This document shows positions 32,154-41,019 of a DNA stretch of 46,714 nucleotides, in pieces. Every line of letters begins with the position of its first letter. The first letter of the stretch is position 1. Below the pieces are notes generated by a model that saw nothing but the letters and a program-made list of their open reading frames with translations, searched no databases and was not told the origin of the DNA. This stretch comes from Phycicoccus sp. Soil748 (GTDB lineage: Bacteria; Actinomycetota; Actinomycetes; Actinomycetales; Dermatophilaceae): contig NZ_LMSC01000006.1 in assembly GCF_001428025.1 (NCBI RefSeq), positions 304,269 to 350,982 of the forward strand, given 5' to 3'. Made by a program: the position numbers and the translations under genes.

Positions 32154-33014
32154 ATGGACGACGAGGACCGCACTCCGACCCGCGTCTGGCGGCGGCACCG
32201 GCTGCGCCAGATCATGCTGTTCGTCACCGTCCCGGGGGTGCTGCTCGGCACCGCGAGCATCACCGCTGCCTACTCCAGCGGGTGGATGACGCCGGCCCCG
32301 CCCAAGGCGGCCTGCCAGCCCACCATCGTGCCGGCGCCGGCCCGTGGGTCCTTCACGGTCAACGTCATGAACGCCACCGGGGTCAGCGGCACCGCGGCCC
32401 AGGTCGCGGCCGGCCTCGGCAAGCGCAAGTTCACCGTCGGCGGCATCAGCAACGCCCCGGACTCCTGGTACGTGACCCCGCCGGCCGTGATCCACCACGG
32501 GCCGCAGGGGCTCGACCAGGCGCTGCTCACGGCGACCCAGATCCCCGGCGCCAAGCTCTTCGAGGACACCCGCACCGGCACCACCGTCGACGTCGTCGTC
32601 GGCCTGGGCTACAAGGACCTCGTGCCGCTGCCCGCACGGCTCAAGCCGATCCCGTCCGAGGTGGCGGTCAACGTCTACAACACGACCTACAAGACCGGTC
32701 TGGCCAAGACCGTCGCCGACGAGGTCGCGGCCCGCGGCTTCAAGGTCAAGGACGTCTCCAACGACCCCCTGCGCACCATGCAGCTCGGCACCGCCGTGAT
32801 CCGCTACGGCGAGGACGGCGACCTCGCCGCGGCCCTGCTCAAGCAGCACGTCCCCGGCGCGCAGCTCGTCAAGGACGACCGCCGGGGCGCCGGCCTCGAC
32901 CTGGTCATCGGCAACGCCTACACCGGCCTCACCCCCGCGGCCGACGTGCCGCCGCTGCCCGCGCGACCCAAGCTGCCGACGCCCACGGTCGCCCGCCCCT
33001 GCTCCGACAGCTGA
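32154..33014 (+). CDS. Membrane-anchored protein with tandem LytR_C domains
   Basis: 286 residues from ATG 32154, chosen for AGGGGGC about 8 bases upstream. ATG 32133 and GTG 32091 are in-frame alternatives. A basic cytoplasmic N-terminus and one helix (about 20-45) are followed by an extracellular part with two LytR_C domains: FTVNVMNATGVSGTAAQVAAGL (about 64-85) and VAVNVYNTTYKTGLAKTVADEV (about 170-190). LytR_C occurs in actinobacterial envelope proteins, often beside LytR-CpsA-Psr ligases, but no catalytic domain is present. It probably acts at the cell wall; the ligand is unknown. Confidence 0.82.
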   Translation: MDDEDRTPTRVWRRHRLRQIMLFVTVPGVLLGTASITAAYSSGWMTPAPPKAACQPTIVPAPARGSFTVNVMNATGVSGTAAQVAAGLGKRKFTVGGISNAPDSWYVTPPAVIHHGPQGLDQALLTATQIPGAKLFEDTRTGTTVDVVVGLGYKDLVPLPARLKPIPSEVAVNVYNTTYKTGLAKTVADEVAARGFKVKDVSNDPLRTMQLGTAVIRYGEDGDLAAALLKQHVPGAQLVKDDRRGAGLDLVIGNAYTGLTPAADVPPLPARPKLPTPTVARPCSDS

Positions 33015-33082
33015 GCTGAGCCGTCGCCCGGCGGCGGACCGTGGTTGTCCGGAGGGGACGAACCGGGCACAGTGGTGGCCCG

Positions 33083-34042
33083 ATGCGCCTCCCACACCGG
33101 TATGCCGTGCCCCTCCTGGTGCTGCCCCTCGCCCTGGTCGCCGGGTGCGGAGGCGACCCCGCGTCCCCCGCGGCGGACGTCACCGGGGCGATGACGAACA
33201 CCACGACACCGCCATTCCCCACGACCCCTCCTGGTAGGACCACGACCGCCACGAAGGCCCCGACGAAGGTCACCAAGGCCACCAAGGCGGCCACCGCATC
33301 GACCAGGACCACGCGCCGTACCGCGTCGCCGTTGCCCACCCGGGCGGCCGCTCAGCCACCGAAGCCGGTGACCTCCCTCGCGCCCGTGCCGCGCGCCGGT
33401 GCCGAGCCCACCACCCGCTTCCCCGCCAACGAGCCGGCGGTCGGTTCCGGGGCCAACGCCACCGTCGGGCCGGTTCCCGACTCGGAGTGGTCGCGGATGG
33501 CCGGGTACTCGTGGACCCCGGGCTGCCCGGTGGGGCGTACGCAGCTGAGGTGGGTGCGCGTGAACTTCTGGGGGTTCGACGGCAAGCGCTCCCGCGGGTC
33601 CCTGGTGGTCAACGCCTCCATCGCCGACGAGGCCGCGGCAGCCTTCACGAGCCTCTACGGGGAGCGCTTCCGGATCCGCCAGATGAAGCCGATGGACTCG
33701 CGCTGGGGCCACAACCCCAAGGGGCCCGGTGCCGACGACTACGCCGCGATGGAGGCCGACAACACCTCGGCCTTCAACTGCCGCTACGTCGGTGGCCAGG
33801 AGGCGAGCAAGGTCTACAGCAAGCACGCCTACGGCACGGCCATCGACGTCAACGACTTCGAGAACCCGTATGTCGCCGACGACGGCACCGTGTACCCCGA
33901 CCGCTACTGGCTGACCCGGCGCGGACCCGCCGCCGGGGTGTTCTCCTCCAGCGGCAGCGCAGCCGTCCGCGCGTTCACCTCCCAGGGCCTGCACTGGGGC
34001 GGCCTGTGGAGCAACCCCGACCTGCAGCACTTCGACCGATGA
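33083..34042 (+). CDS. Lipoprotein M15-family peptidase (VanY/L,D-endopeptidase-like)
   Basis: 319 residues. A lipobox (LVAGC, C22) is followed by a Thr/Pro/Lys-rich linker of about 90 residues and an M15-type catalytic domain (about 190-319). Zinc ligand motifs visible are SKHAYGTAIDVND (H and D) and GLHWGGLW near the end. The enzyme should cut a peptide bond in peptidoglycan stems or cross-links from the outer face of the membrane. ATG 33083 is supported by the signal peptide. It overlaps the L,D-transpeptidase gene by 4 bases. Confidence 0.82.
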   Translation: MRLPHRYAVPLLVLPLALVAGCGGDPASPAADVTGAMTNTTTPPFPTTPPGRTTTATKAPTKVTKATKAATASTRTTRRTASPLPTRAAAQPPKPVTSLAPVPRAGAEPTTRFPANEPAVGSGANATVGPVPDSEWSRMAGYSWTPGCPVGRTQLRWVRVNFWGFDGKRSRGSLVVNASIADEAAAAFTSLYGERFRIRQMKPMDSRWGHNPKGPGADDYAAMEADNTSAFNCRYVGGQEASKVYSKHAYGTAIDVNDFENPYVADDGTVYPDRYWLTRRGPAAGVFSSSGSAAVRAFTSQGLHWGGLWSNPDLQHFDR

Positions 34043-34914
34043 GCCGCATCCGTCCGGTGCTCGTCTCGGCCACCGTCGCGCTCGCGGTCCTCGGCGCCGC
34101 AGGCTGTGGGGGCGAACGACAGGCCGCCGCGCCGACGACCTCTGCTCCCAGCGCCACCTCGAGCACGACTACCGTCGCGCCGGCACCGACGTCGCCGACC
34201 ACCCCCACGACGACCCGGGCGAAACCCGCACCCAAACCCAAACCCAAACCCGAGCCGAAGCCCAGGCCCAAGCCGTCGCACCGCCCGACGACGACGAGGC
34301 CGAGCGCGCAGCCATCCAGCAGGCCCGCACCCAAGCCGTCCCCAACTCCCGCGGCCGCGACCTGCCAGGTGCCGTCAGGCGTCACGGCGTCGCAGGTCGT
34401 CCTCGTCACCTCGGCCGGGTCCTCGGCGACCGTCCGCGCGTGCCGACGGTCCGGCGGCCGCTACCTGCTGTCCCTGGGCCCCTACTCGGGACACGTCGGC
34501 CGCAACGGGGTGAGCTCGGCCAAGAGGGAGGGCGACCTGCGCACGCCGGTCGGCACGTTCCCGCTGCGCGGCGGCTTCGGCGTGCGCGCCAACCCGGGCC
34601 TGGCCATGGGCTGGTTCCGTGTCGACAGCCAGGACGTCTGGGTCGACGACAGCGGGTCCTCGCTCTACAACACCCACCAGCGCACGCCCACCAACGGCCG
34701 GTGGGACTCGGCCGAGGAGCTGCTCAACAGCCCGGCCTACGACTACGCCCAGGTCGTCGGCTACAACGAGTCGCGCACGCCCGGCCGGGGTTCGGCGATC
34801 TTCTTCCACGTCGACCTCGGCCACGGCACCGCGGGCTGCATCTCGCTGCCGGCGGGCCCGCTCCTCGCGGTGATGCAGTGGGAGCGGCCCGGCGCCGTCA
34901 TGTCCATCCGCTGA
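34039..34914 (+). CDS. Lipoprotein L,D-transpeptidase (YkuD-like fold)
   Basis: 291 residues. A lipobox (LGAAGC, C23) precedes a long Thr/Pro/Ser linker containing a Lys-Pro repeat coded by CCCAAA-type hexamers, and then a YkuD-like domain. The active-site signature is FFHVDLGHGTAGCISLP, with His, Gly and the catalytic Cys. It likely forms 3-3 cross-links or attaches proteins to stem peptides. It is coupled to the M15 peptidase gene (ATGA overlap), so a cutter and a joiner of stem peptides are made together. Activity on polymers other than peptidoglycan is possible. Confidence 0.8.
   Translation: MSRIRPVLVSATVALAVLGAAGCGGERQAAAPTTSAPSATSSTTTVAPAPTSPTTPTTTRAKPAPKPKPKPEPKPRPKPSHRPTTTRPSAQPSSRPAPKPSPTPAAATCQVPSGVTASQVVLVTSAGSSATVRACRRSGGRYLLSLGPYSGHVGRNGVSSAKREGDLRTPVGTFPLRGGFGVRANPGLAMGWFRVDSQDVWVDDSGSSLYNTHQRTPTNGRWDSAEELLNSPAYDYAQVVGYNESRTPGRGSAIFFHVDLGHGTAGCISLPAGPLLAVMQWERPGAVMSIR
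34231..34272 (+). repeat. Hexanucleotide repeat coding for Pro-Lys linker
   Basis: There are three exact CCCAAA units (34231-34248), then four diverged units. They code alternating Pro and Lys, Glu or Arg in the wall-spanning linker of the L,D-transpeptidase. Length variation between strains would not shift the frame. Confidence 0.75.
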
Positions 34915-34958
34915 GTGGCGCTCTGGCCGGACCCGCGAACACGCGGCAGAGTGGACCC

Positions 34959-36158
34959 ATGCCAGTGCAGACCGTCGCCATGCTCACCGCGGGCGGACTC
35001 GCCCCCTGTCTGTCCTCGGCCGTCGGTGGCCTCATCGAGCGCTACACCGAGATCGCCCCCGACGTGCGGATCATCGCCTACCGCAACGGGTATGCCGGGC
35101 TGCTCACCGGTCACTCGGTCGAGGTCACCGAGGAGGTGCGCGCCCACGCCCACCGGCTGCACGCCTTCGGTGGCAGCCCGATCGGCAACAGCCGGGTCAA
35201 GCTCACCAACGTCAAGGACTGCGTGAAGCGAGGGCTCGTGCGGGAGGGGCAGGACCCGTTGCACGTCGCTGCCGAGCAGCTGACGAGGGACGGCGTGGAC
35301 GTGCTGCACACCATCGGCGGCGACGACACCAACGGCACGGCCGCCGACCTCGCCGCCTACCTGCACTCCAACGGCTACGAGCTCACGGTCGTCGGCCTCC
35401 CGAAGACCATCGACAACGACGTGGTCCCCATCCGTCAGTCGCTCGGGGCCTGGACCGCAGCGGAGCAGGGCGCGGTCTACGCCCGCAACATCGTCGCCGA
35501 GCACTCCTCCAACCCCCGCATGCTCATCGTCCACGAGGTCATGGGGCGCAACTGCGGCTGGCTGACGGCAGCGACCGCCCTCGAGCACCACCGCTGGGTT
35601 CAGCAGGCCGACTTCGCCGGCTGGCTGGAGAACGCGCCGGAGCGCTGGGACGTGCACGGCGTCTTCCTGCCCGAGCGGCCCTTCGACATCGAGGAGGAGG
35701 CCAGGCGCCTGCGCGGCGTGATGGACGAGCTCGACGGGGTCAACCTCTTCGTCTCCGAGGGGGCCGGGCTGTCCGAGATCGTGGCGTCGATGGAGCAGTC
35801 CGGCGCGGAGGTGCCGCGGGACCCCTTCGGCCACGTGCAGATCGACAAGGTCAACCCCGGGCAGTGGTTCGCCAAGCAGTTCGCCGAGCTGCTCGGCGCC
35901 GACAAGGTGCTCGTGCAGAAGAGCGGCTACTTCTCGCGGTCGGCGGCCCCGAACGCCGCCGACCTCAGCCTCATCCGGGAGTGCACCGACCACGCCGTCG
36001 ACGCGGCCCTGCGCGGCGAGTCCGGGGTCGTCGGGCACGACGAGGAGCGCGGCGACGAGCTGCGGGCCATCGAGTTCTCGCGCATCAAGGGTGGCAAGGC
36101 CTTCGACCCCTCGGTCGAGTGGTTCACGACGCTGCTTGCCGACCTCGGCCAGTCGTAG
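34959..36158 (+). CDS. pfp: 6-phosphofructokinase, pyrophosphate-dependent type
   Basis: 399 residues. It interconverts fructose-6-phosphate and fructose-1,6-bisphosphate in glycolysis. The residues that choose the phosphoryl donor are visible: G120-G-D-D123 (Asp after GGD, where ATP enzymes have Gly) and PK149-TIDND (Lys, where ATP enzymes have Gly). Both indicate PPi. Catalytic D152 lies in TIDND, and MGRNCGW binds the sugar phosphate. ATG 34959 has CAGAGT six bases upstream, so it may be leaderless. Actinomycetes are known to carry PPi-PFKs (Amycolatopsis). The donor should be tested, since a few enzymes with these residues are bifunctional. Confidence 0.9.
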   Translation: MPVQTVAMLTAGGLAPCLSSAVGGLIERYTEIAPDVRIIAYRNGYAGLLTGHSVEVTEEVRAHAHRLHAFGGSPIGNSRVKLTNVKDCVKRGLVREGQDPLHVAAEQLTRDGVDVLHTIGGDDTNGTAADLAAYLHSNGYELTVVGLPKTIDNDVVPIRQSLGAWTAAEQGAVYARNIVAEHSSNPRMLIVHEVMGRNCGWLTAATALEHHRWVQQADFAGWLENAPERWDVHGVFLPERPFDIEEEARRLRGVMDELDGVNLFVSEGAGLSEIVASMEQSGAEVPRDPFGHVQIDKVNPGQWFAKQFAELLGADKVLVQKSGYFSRSAAPNAADLSLIRECTDHAVDAALRGESGVVGHDEERGDELRAIEFSRIKGGKAFDPSVEWFTTLLADLGQS

Positions 36159-36170
36159 CAGGGTCGGGGC

Positions 36171-37895
36171 ATGACGACGACGTCCACCCCGTCCTCCGGC
36201 ACCGCTGCCTACCGCGAGGCGCGCGACACCCTGCTGCGCCTCGCCGGCCAGCACGACCGTGCGCTCACCGAGTTCCGTTGGCCCGACGTGGGCGAGCGGT
36301 TCAGCTGGGCCGTCGACTGGTTCGACGCCGTGGCGCGCGGCAACGACCGCCTCGCGCTGTGGATCGTCGAGGAGGACGGGTCGCAGACCAAGGTCACCTA
36401 CGACGAGATGGCTGGCCGGTCCGACCAGGTTGCAGCGTGGCTCGAGGGGCTGGGCGTCGGGAAGGGTGACCGGGTCCTGCTCATGCTCGGCAACCAGGTC
36501 GAGCTCTGGGAGACGATGCTCGCGGTGGCCAAGCTGGGGGCGGTCATCATGCCCACCACCGCCGCCCTCGGACCGGCCGACCTGCGCGACCGGGTCGACC
36601 GTGGCGGTGCCCGCGTCGTCGTGGCCAACGCCGCCGACGCACCCAAGTTCGAGGAGGTGCCGGGCGACTATCTCCGCGTCGCCGTGGGCGATGTCGACGG
36701 CTGGCACTCCTACGCCGACTCGTATGCAGCGCAAGGACATCCGTTCGACGGCGTCACCGCCGCGACCGACCCGCTGCTCGTCTACTTCACCTCCGGGACG
36801 ACCAGCAAGCCCAAGCTCGTCGAGCACACGCAGGTCTCCTACCCCGTCGGGCACCTGTCGACGATGTACTGGATCGGCGGCCGGCCCGGCGACGTGCACC
36901 TCGCGATCAGCTCACCCGGCTGGGCCAAGCACGCCTGGTCGTGCTTCTTCGCGCCCTGGATCGCGGAGGCGACGATCTTCGTCTACAACTACACGCGGTT
37001 CGACGCGGCCGCACTGCTTGACCAGATCCGCCGGGCCGGGGTGACGACCTTCTGCGCGCCGCCGACGGTGTGGCGCATGCTGATCCAGGCTGACCTCGGG
37101 GGCGGCAGCGGGTCGCTGCGCGAGCTGCTCGCCGCGGGGGAGCCGCTCAACCCCGAGGTCATCAGCCAGGTCGAGAAGGCCTGGGGCCTGACGATCCGTG
37201 ACGGCTACGGCCAGACCGAGACCACCCTGCAGATCGGCAACATCGCCGGCGACCGCGTGAAGCCGGGGTCGATGGGCCGGCCCATGCCCGGCGTCCCGGT
37301 GGCGCTCGTCGACCCCCTCACCGGCGAGGTCGGCGACGAGGGCGAGATCGTCCTGGACCTGTCCAAGCACCCGGTCAACCTCATGACCGGCTACCTCGGC
37401 GACCCCGAGCGCCAGGCCGACGCGATGGCCGGCGGTTTCTACCACACCGGCGACGTGGCCCAGCGGGACGCGGACGGCTACATCACCTACATCGGCCGCA
37501 CCGACGACGTGTTCAAGGCCAGCGACTACAAGATCTCGCCGTTCGAGCTCGAGAGCGTGCTCATCGAGCACCCGGCCGTGGCCGAGGCGGCCGTCGTGCC
37601 GGCGCCGGACCCGACGCGGCTCGCCGTGCCCAAGGCCTACGTCGCGCTGGCGGCAGGGTGGGAGCCTGACGCCGAGACGGCCAAGCAGATCCTGGCGTAC
37701 GCGCGCGAGCACCTCGCGCCGTACCTGCGCGTGCGTCGGGTCGAGTTCTTCGAGCTGCCCAAGACGATCTCCGGGAAGATCCGCCGGGTGGAGCTGCGCG
37801 ACCGCGAGCAGCGGGCCTTCGACGGGGGGAGGTCGCTGTCGGAGGAGTTCCGGGACGACCAGTTCCCCGAGCTGAAGGGCGCTCCCCGCTCCTGA
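36171..37895 (+). CDS. AMP-forming acyl-CoA synthetase, medium-chain-like
   Basis: 574 residues. It activates a carboxylic acid to acyl-AMP and then acyl-CoA. Motifs are YFTSGTTSKPK (phosphate loop, near residue 205), DGYGQTETT, GGFYHTGDVAQRD, GRTDDVFKASDYKISPFELES and the C-terminal KTISGKIRR lysine. The gating and hinge sequences look like the MACS group (medium-chain or aromatic acids) rather than acetate enzymes. It begins 12 bases after the phosphofructokinase gene and is probably co-transcribed. The acid is not predictable. Confidence 0.87.
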   Translation: MTTTSTPSSGTAAYREARDTLLRLAGQHDRALTEFRWPDVGERFSWAVDWFDAVARGNDRLALWIVEEDGSQTKVTYDEMAGRSDQVAAWLEGLGVGKGDRVLLMLGNQVELWETMLAVAKLGAVIMPTTAALGPADLRDRVDRGGARVVVANAADAPKFEEVPGDYLRVAVGDVDGWHSYADSYAAQGHPFDGVTAATDPLLVYFTSGTTSKPKLVEHTQVSYPVGHLSTMYWIGGRPGDVHLAISSPGWAKHAWSCFFAPWIAEATIFVYNYTRFDAAALLDQIRRAGVTTFCAPPTVWRMLIQADLGGGSGSLRELLAAGEPLNPEVISQVEKAWGLTIRDGYGQTETTLQIGNIAGDRVKPGSMGRPMPGVPVALVDPLTGEVGDEGEIVLDLSKHPVNLMTGYLGDPERQADAMAGGFYHTGDVAQRDADGYITYIGRTDDVFKASDYKISPFELESVLIEHPAVAEAAVVPAPDPTRLAVPKAYVALAAGWEPDAETAKQILAYAREHLAPYLRVRRVEFFELPKTISGKIRRVELRDREQRAFDGGRSLSEEFRDDQFPELKGAPRS

Positions 37896-37948
37896 CCGTG
37901 GGGTCTCGCGCACCGCGCGCAGCCCTCGCCAGCGCTGTGGGCCGGTGC

Positions 37949-37954
37949 GATAGT
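37949..37954 (+). promoter_or_regulatory. Possible leaderless -10 (GATAGT) of the DUF2630 gene
   Basis: GATAGT ends six bases before ATG 37961, matching the spacing of the other leaderless candidates. Its first base departs from TAnnnT. Confidence 0.35.
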
Positions 37955-37960
37955 GGGCGG

Positions 37961-38209
37961 ATGGCCGACGACATCGACATCCAGCAGCAGATCAGGGGCC
38001 TCCTCGACGAGGAGCACGGGCTGCGCACGCAGCTCGGCGCCGGCAAGATCAGTGTCGAGGAGGAGAACCAGCGGCTGCGGACCATCGAGGTCGAGCTCGA
38101 CCAGTGCTGGGACCTGCTGCGCCAGCGGCGGGCGCGGCGCGAGTTCGGTGAGGACCCGACCGGTGCACAGGTGCGGGACGCCAAGGTCGTGGAGAGCTAC
38201 CAGGGCTGA
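37961..38209 (+). CDS. DUF2630 family protein
   Basis: 82 residues, from MADDIDIQQQIRGLL to ESYQG. It is helical, highly charged and probably a two-helix coiled coil (DEEHGLRTQL; EENQRLRTIEVELDQCWDLLRQRRARR). ATG 37961 is chosen over the frame open to 37898, whose first 21 residues are not conserved. DUF2630 proteins are widespread small actinobacterial proteins of unknown function. Confidence 0.82.
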   Translation: MADDIDIQQQIRGLLDEEHGLRTQLGAGKISVEEENQRLRTIEVELDQCWDLLRQRRARREFGEDPTGAQVRDAKVVESYQG

Positions 38210-38293
38210 TGCCCGCGGCGTGGCGCGGCGTCGTCCGGCGCCCTCGGCGTACGCTCGAGGTGGCCGGGTACCCGAGGTGAGGGGGTGCGCACC

Positions 38294-38449
38294 ATGCGCA
38301 CGATGTCCACGACACACGACCGTCTCCACGTGACCCACCACTCCTCGCGGTGGTGGGTGGGCCACACCGCCGCCTACGTCGCGGGCACGGTCGTCATGGT
38401 CTACCTCGCAGCCGTCGCCGTGACGCTGCTCGCCGTCTACGTCCTGTAG
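38294..38449 (+). CDS. Small single-pass membrane peptide, hypothetical
   Basis: 51 residues. The N-terminus is His/Arg-rich (VTHHSSRWWVGH), followed by one long hydrophobic helix (TAAYVAGTVVMVYLAAVAVTL and onward). GAGGTGAGGGGG lies upstream of ATG 38294; GTG 38285 is in frame. No family was recognised. A clean frame with a ribosome site and a membrane helix favours a real gene, but length and isolation keep confidence moderate. Confidence 0.5.
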   Translation: MRTMSTTHDRLHVTHHSSRWWVGHTAAYVAGTVVMVYLAAVAVTLLAVYVL

Positions 38450-38479
38450 CCGGGTCTGACGGCAGGTCGGCAGCCTCGG

Positions 38480-39157
38480 TCAGTGGCCGCGGTCGAGCCA
38501 CTCCTGGAGGTGCGGCGCCTCCGCAGCGATGACCGTCGAGTCGCCGTGCCCGGTCAGCACGACCGTCTCGTCGGGCAGGGTGAGGACCTTGTCGCGGATC
38601 GACTCGATGATGGTCCCGAAGTCGCTGTAGGACCGCCCCGTGGCGCCGGGGCCACCGTTGAACAGGGTGTCGCCGGTGAAGAGGACGCCGAGCGCCGGCG
38701 CGTAGAGGCAGCACGAGCCCGGGGTGTGGCCGGGGGTGTGGATGACGTGCAGGTCGACGTCGCCGACCCGGATGACCTGGCCGTCGGCCAGCTCGTGGTC
38801 GGGGGTGACGGGGTAGAGCTCGTCCCACAGCATCCGGTCCGCGGGATGCAGGTAGGCCGGGGCGCGCGTGCCGTCGCAGACCTCGCCGACCGCGTTGATG
38901 TGGTCGTTGTGGGCGTGGGTGGAGATGACCCCCACGACCTTGCGCTGCCGGTCGATCGACTTCACGATGGCGCGGCCGTCGTGCGCGGCGTCGATGATGA
39001 CGCACTCCTTGTCGTCACCGACGACCCAGACGTTGTTGTCGACGTCCCAGCTGCCGCCGTCCAGCTCGAACTGGCCCGACGTCACCAGCCGCTCGACCCG
39101 CACGCCGCCCGCGGAGGGAGCGATCGACGGCATACCGGAGTCGCTGGAGTCGCTCAC
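38480..39157 (-). CDS. MBL-fold hydrolase, probable S-formylmycothiol hydrolase
   Basis: 225 residues of the metallo-beta-lactamase fold: THAHNDH at 80-86 (H81, H83, D85 and H86 bind metal), then [10 protein letters not shown] and GDTLFNGG, and TGHGDST near the end. The start overlaps the stop of the formaldehyde dehydrogenase gene by 4 bases. In actinomycetes such a hydrolase routinely follows that gene and is thought to split S-formylmycothiol to formate and mycothiol. A glyoxalase II-like role is the alternative. Confidence 0.83.
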   Translation of the reverse strand: MSDSSDSGMPSIAPSAGGVRVERLVTSGQFELDGGSWDVDNNVWVVGDDKECVIIDAAHDGRAIVKSIDRQRKVVGVISTHAHNDHINAVGEVCDGTRAPAYLHPADRMLWDELYPVTPDHELADGQVIRVGDVDLHVIHTPGHTPGSCCLYAPALGVLFTGDTLFNGGPGATGRSYSDFGTIIESIRDKVLTLPDETVVLTGHGDSTVIAAEAPHLQEWLDRGH

Positions 39158-40239
39158 AGCACCACCACCGACCGCAGCACCTCGCCGCGCTCCATCTTGT
39201 GGAAGGCCGCCTCGACGTCACCGAGGCCGATGCGCTCGCTCACGAAGGCGTCGAGGTCGAACCGTCCCTGCCGGTAGAGGTCGACGAGCATCGGGAAGTC
39301 GCGCGAGGGGAGGCAGTCGCCGTACCAGCTGGACTTGAGCGCGCCGCCTCGACCGAAGACCTCGATCATCGGGAGGGTGACCTCCTTGTCCGGGGTGGGG
39401 ACGCCGACGAGGACCACCGTGCCGGCGAGGTCGCGGGCGTAGAACGCCTGCTCGTAGGTCTCGGGGCGGCCGACAGCCTCCACGACGACGTCGGCGCCGA
39501 ACCCGCCGGTCAGCTCGCGGATCCGCTCGACGACGTCCTCGTCCTTGCCGTTGACCGTATGGGTCGCGCCGAACGACCTCGCGCCCTCGAGCTTGCGGTC
39601 GTCCACGTCCACGGCGACGACGGTCGTCGCGCCTGCGAGCACCGCGCCGGCGATGGCGGCATTGCCGACGCCTCCGCAGCCGATGACGGCGACCGAGTCG
39701 CCGCGCCCGACGCCACCGGTGTTGACGGCCGCACCGAACCCGGCCATCACCCCGCACCCGAGCAGGCCGACGGCGGCCGCGTCGGCCCCGGGGTCGACCT
39801 TCGTGCACTGCCCGGCGGCCACCAGGGTCTTCTCGATGAACGCGCCGATGCCCAGCGCGGGCGAGAGCTCGGTGCCGTCCTCGAGCGTCATCCTCTGCTT
39901 GGCGTTGTGGGTGTTGAAGCAGTACCAGGGCTTGCCCTTGGCGCAGGCGCGGCACTGCCCGCACACGGCACGCCAGTTGAGGATGACGAAGTCGCCGGGG
40001 GCCACCTCGGTGACGCCCTCGCCGACCGCCTCCACGACCCCGGCGGCCTCGTGGCCCAGCAGGAAGGGGTACTCGTCGTTGATGCCGCCCTCGCGGTAGT
40101 GCAGGTCGGTGTGGCAGACGCCGCACGACTGCACCTGCACGACGGCCTCTCCGGGGCCCGGGTCCGGCACGACGACGTCGACGAGCTCGACCTCGGCGCC
40201 CTTGCTGCGGGCGATGACGCCCTTGACGGTCTGTGGCAT
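39154..40239 (-). CDS. mscR: S-(hydroxymethyl)mycothiol dehydrogenase (NAD, zinc)
   Basis: 361 residues of the zinc alcohol dehydrogenase class III type. It oxidises the spontaneous adduct of formaldehyde with mycothiol. Catalytic zinc ligands are C39 and H63-E64, and structural zinc ligands are C93, C96, C99 and C107 ([15 protein letters not shown]). The NAD site is GCGGVG. It closely resembles actinobacterial MscR/AdhE2-type enzymes. TAGGGT lies six bases before ATG 40239. It is co-transcribed with the MBL hydrolase gene and supports placement in a mycothiol-making actinomycete. Confidence 0.92.
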   Translation of the reverse strand: MPQTVKGVIARSKGAEVELVDVVVPDPGPGEAVVQVQSCGVCHTDLHYREGGINDEYPFLLGHEAAGVVEAVGEGVTEVAPGDFVILNWRAVCGQCRACAKGKPWYCFNTHNAKQRMTLEDGTELSPALGIGAFIEKTLVAAGQCTKVDPGADAAAVGLLGCGVMAGFGAAVNTGGVGRGDSVAVIGCGGVGNAAIAGAVLAGATTVVAVDVDDRKLEGARSFGATHTVNGKDEDVVERIRELTGGFGADVVVEAVGRPETYEQAFYARDLAGTVVLVGVPTPDKEVTLPMIEVFGRGGALKSSWYGDCLPSRDFPMLVDLYRQGRFDLDAFVSERIGLGDVEAAFHKMERGEVLRSVVVL

Positions 40240-40245
40240 GGGACG

Positions 40246-40251
40246 ACCCTA
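40246..40251 (-). promoter_or_regulatory. Predicted leaderless -10 (TAGGGT) of the formaldehyde detoxification operon
   Basis: TAGGGT on the minus strand ends six bases before ATG 40239. No -35 match is seen. Confidence 0.5.
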
Positions 40252-40294
40252 TGCGCGGCCCCCGGGCCCTGCCACAGTGCAGCAACGGTGCAGC

Positions 40295-40318
40295 GCATCG
40301 GCCGATCGGTCCGGATGC
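40295..40318. promoter_or_regulatory. Imperfect inverted repeat in the divergent intergenic region
   Basis: GCATC (40295-40299) and GATGC (40314-40318) flank an inner GGCCGATCGGTCC. It lies between mscR (minus) and the 2H-like gene (plus) and could be an operator. The evidence is weak. Confidence 0.25.
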
Positions 40319-40434
40319 GGGGCAGCGCGCGGCAAGAGACCGCGAAGGCATACAGACCGCACATATCATCCTCCACACCACGCAGGGTGCCTCCCGCACC
40401 AGGCACGCGTGACCGAGCCGCTGGAAGGAGCACC

Positions 40435-41019
40435 ATGCTGTTGCACGCTGCGTTCTTCCCGCCGCACGAGGCGGTGGCCGAGCTGGCCGACGTGGTCCGA
40501 TCCGTCGCGGGGAACCAGCGGGAGTTCACGCCCGTGTCCGTGGATGACATGCACGTGCACGTGACCAGCTTCGGCAACCTCGCCCGGGCCGACGCGGCCG
40601 GGCTGGCCGACCGCCTCGTGGCGGCGGCCGCCGACTGGGCCCCTGCGCCGCGACTGTCGATGGCCGGCTGCTCGGCCCTGGCGGGGGAGGGGGACCTCAC
40701 GGTGTGCGCCCCGCTCGCCGGCCAGGTGGACCAGCTGCGCAGCATCGCCCGGGCGATCCCCGAGGTGGTCCAGACCATGGGCCTGCACGTGGACCGCCGC
40801 CGCTTCAAGCCGCAGGTCCCGGTGGGGGAGGTGACTGCCGACACGAGCCTGCCCTACCTCGAGCGGCTCGTGGGCGCCCTCGAGGGCTACCGCGGCCCGG
40901 AGTGGGTGCTGCCCGACCTCGTGCTGCTGAAGCCGAGCTGGGCCAGCGCGGACCACGAGACGTCGACGGCCGACATCTACGCGGTCATCCCGCTCGGCGC
41001 GCCCCAGGCGTCGGCGTGA
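40435..41019 (+). CDS. 2'-5' RNA ligase/2H-phosphoesterase-like protein, second motif degenerate
   Basis: 194 residues, with GGAAGGAG eight bases before ATG. The first 2H motif is intact (MHVHVTSFG, H-x-T). At the expected second motif, usually PHxTL, the sequence reads RRRFKPQVPVG, so His and Thr are replaced by Gln and Pro. The 2H superfamily acts on 2'-5' or cyclic phosphodiesters; losing one histidine should cripple catalysis, so a ligand-binding role is possible. The stop overlaps the GTG of the GGDEF-EAL gene, so the two proteins are translationally coupled. Confidence 0.72.
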   Translation: MLLHAAFFPPHEAVAELADVVRSVAGNQREFTPVSVDDMHVHVTSFGNLARADAAGLADRLVAAAADWAPAPRLSMAGCSALAGEGDLTVCAPLAGQVDQLRSIARAIPEVVQTMGLHVDRRRFKPQVPVGEVTADTSLPYLERLVGALEGYRGPEWVLPDLVLLKPSWASADHETSTADIYAVIPLGAPQASA

